Source: a bacterium (lineage in GTDB: Bacteria; UBA9089). Taken from it: DNA of 6,062 nt. Positions 4,444 to 6,062 of the stretch are shown in pieces. The DNA is taken from positions 1 to 6,062 of the forward strand of contig DNCN01000172.1 of the NCBI GenBank assembly GCA_003485015.1. The letters run 5' to 3'. Position numbers and translations under genes: made by a program. The stretch's first letter is position 1, and every line of letters begins with the position of its first letter. Under the pieces are notes generated by a model. It ran no database searches and was not told the origin of the DNA. It saw nothing but the letters and a program-made list of their open reading frames with translations.

Positions 4444-6062
4444 ATGACCAAGAAAGAGATAAAGGAATTCTTAAGTAATTTTGTTAAGTCTAAAGAATGG
4501 CGCAAGATCCGCGAGGCCCTACTTTGGAAACTTGATTCACCCTATTGGCTAATAGACGATGAAGGAAGTTTTGTCTACACAGTTAAGCAGAATAGGAGAT
4601 ACTGCCAGTTGATCAAGGACACAGAGAAAGGAGCCAAGTGGTGCCAAGCACACTTCAAAGGGGTTTTAGAAGAGGTGAAAAAGACTAAAGGGCCCTTTGT
4701 GACCAAATGCTTTGCCAATTTCTTAGGTTTCATCACCCCAATGGTTGTAGAAGATGAGATCATCGGCGCAATTGGAGATTGCCAGATCGTGGATAGCGAA
4801 CTACCTTTTCCAATCTATAAAGAGATCACAAATAAATTGGGCATCGATTATAATGAATTTATTGCTTCAATAAATGAACGTGAGGCTATCCCCAGAAAAC
4901 TTCTAGAGATAGAGCTTGGCTTGATCCATCTCCTCTGCCAATCATCCATAAATACTGTCTCTATGGAACTCGAAATCCACAGCCAGAAGATCCTAAGCCA
5001 GAATATTGTTAGATTTTATAGACTCTTGGAAGAGAGTCGGGCTTTGATGGTGGGTGTTGACGGGGTAAAGTTGTATGATCTTATCATCAATATTGCTTCT
5101 GAATCGATATGTGCTGAGATTGTTTCCCTGATGATTATCGATCCCAAAACTAGGGTCTTGACTATCCAGGCTCAGAAGGGCTTAAGTGAGGGTGTGGTTG
5201 CAAATACTCAGCAAAAGATAGGCGAAGGAGTAGCTGGCTATGTTGCCTTAACAGGCAGCCCCTTGTTGGTTAAAGATATCACCAAAGATTCTCGTTTTAA
5301 AAGGAAAGAGGTCTACCATACAAGGTACTATACGGGGTCCCTCATCTCTTGTCCCATAAAGATAAAAGGGGAGGTCATAGGGGTTCTCAATATGAATAAT
5401 GAGCGGTCCGCCCGGGCCTTCACTGAAGAGGATCTGAATCTACTCTGTATTATTGCCGAGCATGCTGCTTTAGCCCTTGAGGCCCAGAGGGTATATCAGG
5501 TCGAGAGGAGGAGAGAATGGCTCAAGTCCAAGACCCTCCAAGAGCAACAGACTGAATTGAAGATCCAGACAGAGAAATTGAAACTGGAGACAGAGAGGTT
5601 GCGTAAGGAGCTGGGCAAACAGGCACTCTGGAAAGAAGAAGCCGCCAAACTTCAAGTTGAGGCAAAGAAGATCGAGGAATTACAAAGAGAGGCAGAATGG
5701 CTGCGTGAGGAGGCAAAGAAGGCCAAAGATGTGGCTGAGGCTGAAAAGCTAAAAGCGGCTGCCACTGAGCTTACCATTCAGGCTGAAGATAGCGCCATGT
5801 TCAAAGAGACAGAGCTCCTCAAGCGCCAGATGGAGATCTACAAAAACCAGATTGAGAATTTAAGGACCCAAGAGAAAGATCTGAGTAATAAGATAAAAGA
5901 AGCGCAGGAATTGCTCTTGCAGGCAGAAGAGGTCAAGGGGCTTAGGGAAGAGACCCACCTTTTACAAAAACAACTCAATCTGATGAAGGAGGAAGAGAAG
6001 AAGTTAAAGCTCCAGATTCAGGAGATAGAGACTTACCGGGACAGGGCCCAGGAGGCCGAAGA
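4444..6062 (+). CDS. PocR-GAF sensor protein with long coiled coil (runs off the right edge)
   Basis: 539 codons are visible from ATG 4444 with no stop. No signal peptide or membrane segment is present, so the protein is cytoplasmic. Residues about 20-165 match the PocR ligand-binding domain: YCQLIKDTEKGAKWCQ (53-68), VTKCFANFLGFITPMVVEDE (86-105) and IIGAIGDCQIV (106-116). Cys54, Cys67 and Cys89 sit at positions where the family is typically Cys-rich, and Cys113 is a fourth. PocR domains are thought to sense small hydrocarbon derivatives or similar ligands. Residues about 206-347 are a GAF domain: KIGEGVAGYVALTGSPLLVKDI (258-279), SLISCPIKIKGEVIGVLNM (299-317) and FTEEDLNLLCIIAEHAALALE (326-346). 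From about 350 to the edge the chain is Glu/Lys/Leu-rich coiled coil with a possible break near 447-453. The output domain (histidine kinase, cyclase, HD-GYP or other) lies outside the window. The gene stands alone behind a long non-coding stretch. Ligand and output are unknown. Confidence 0.88.
   Translation, partial: MTKKEIKEFLSNFVKSKEWRKIREALLWKLDSPYWLIDDEGSFVYTVKQNRRYCQLIKDTEKGAKWCQAHFKGVLEEVKKTKGPFVTKCFANFLGFITPMVVEDEIIGAIGDCQIVDSELPFPIYKEITNKLGIDYNEFIASINEREAIPRKLLEIELGLIHLLCQSSINTVSMELEIHSQKILSQNIVRFYRLLEESRALMVGVDGVKLYDLIINIASESICAEIVSLMIIDPKTRVLTIQAQKGLSEGVVANTQQKIGEGVAGYVALTGSPLLVKDITKDSRFKRKEVYHTRYYTGSLISCPIKIKGEVIGVLNMNNERSARAFTEEDLNLLCIIAEHAALALEAQRVYQVERRREWLKSKTLQEQQTELKIQTEKLKLETERLRKELGKQALWKEEAAKLQVEAKKIEELQREAEWLREEAKKAKDVAEAEKLKAAATELTIQAEDSAMFKETELLKRQMEIYKNQIENLRTQEKDLSNKIKEAQELLLQAEEVKGLREETHLLQKQLNLMKEEEKKLKLQIQEIETYRDRAQEAE

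Noticed and set aside
5470..5716. Minus-strand frames opposite the coiled-coil segment
   Set aside because: They arise from the Glu/Lys/Leu codon bias of the plus-strand coiled coil; no start signal and no recognisable domain.

Overview
The window looks like chromosomal DNA from a diderm, probably anaerobic and probably uncultivated bacterium. The left-edge gene encodes a lipoprotein with a clear signal-peptidase-II site. The purF product has the four cysteines expected of the oxygen-sensitive [4Fe-4S] type of PurF. The right-edge gene encodes a PocR-GAF sensor, an architecture common in anaerobes. Base composition is moderately AT-rich, with heavy AGG/AGA arginine use. I cannot name the phylum from this sequence.

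Left part (1-2948), all on the minus strand. In transcription order it holds purF (amidophosphoribosyltransferase, first step of purine synthesis), argH (argininosuccinate lyase, last step of arginine synthesis), and the first 39 codons of a proline-rich lipoprotein gene that leaves the window. The purF stop codon and the argH start codon are directly adjacent, and the argH ribosome binding site lies in the last purF codons, so the two genes are almost certainly one translationally coupled unit. The lipoprotein gene has its own near-consensus promoter in the 89-base gap after argH.

Middle part (2949-4443). About 1.5 kb has no intact gene. It is A/T-rich, especially at about 3130-3260 and 3970-4180. 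It contains the likely purF promoter, coding-like but broken reading frames on both strands (about 3372-3946), a cluster of hairpins including a good minus-strand intrinsic terminator at 3711-3747, and an AT-rich 9-bp inverted repeat at 4074-4105. The best reading is a decayed insertion or gene remnant, possibly carrying a small structured RNA. Neither is proven.

Right part (4444-6062), plus strand. A large gene, cut by the window edge, encodes a cytoplasmic sensor: an N-terminal PocR ligand-binding domain, a GAF domain, then at least 180 residues of coiled coil. The output domain lies beyond the window. This is the least ordinary gene here. It is divergent from the purF-argH unit and separated from it by the decayed region, so no functional link between them is implied.
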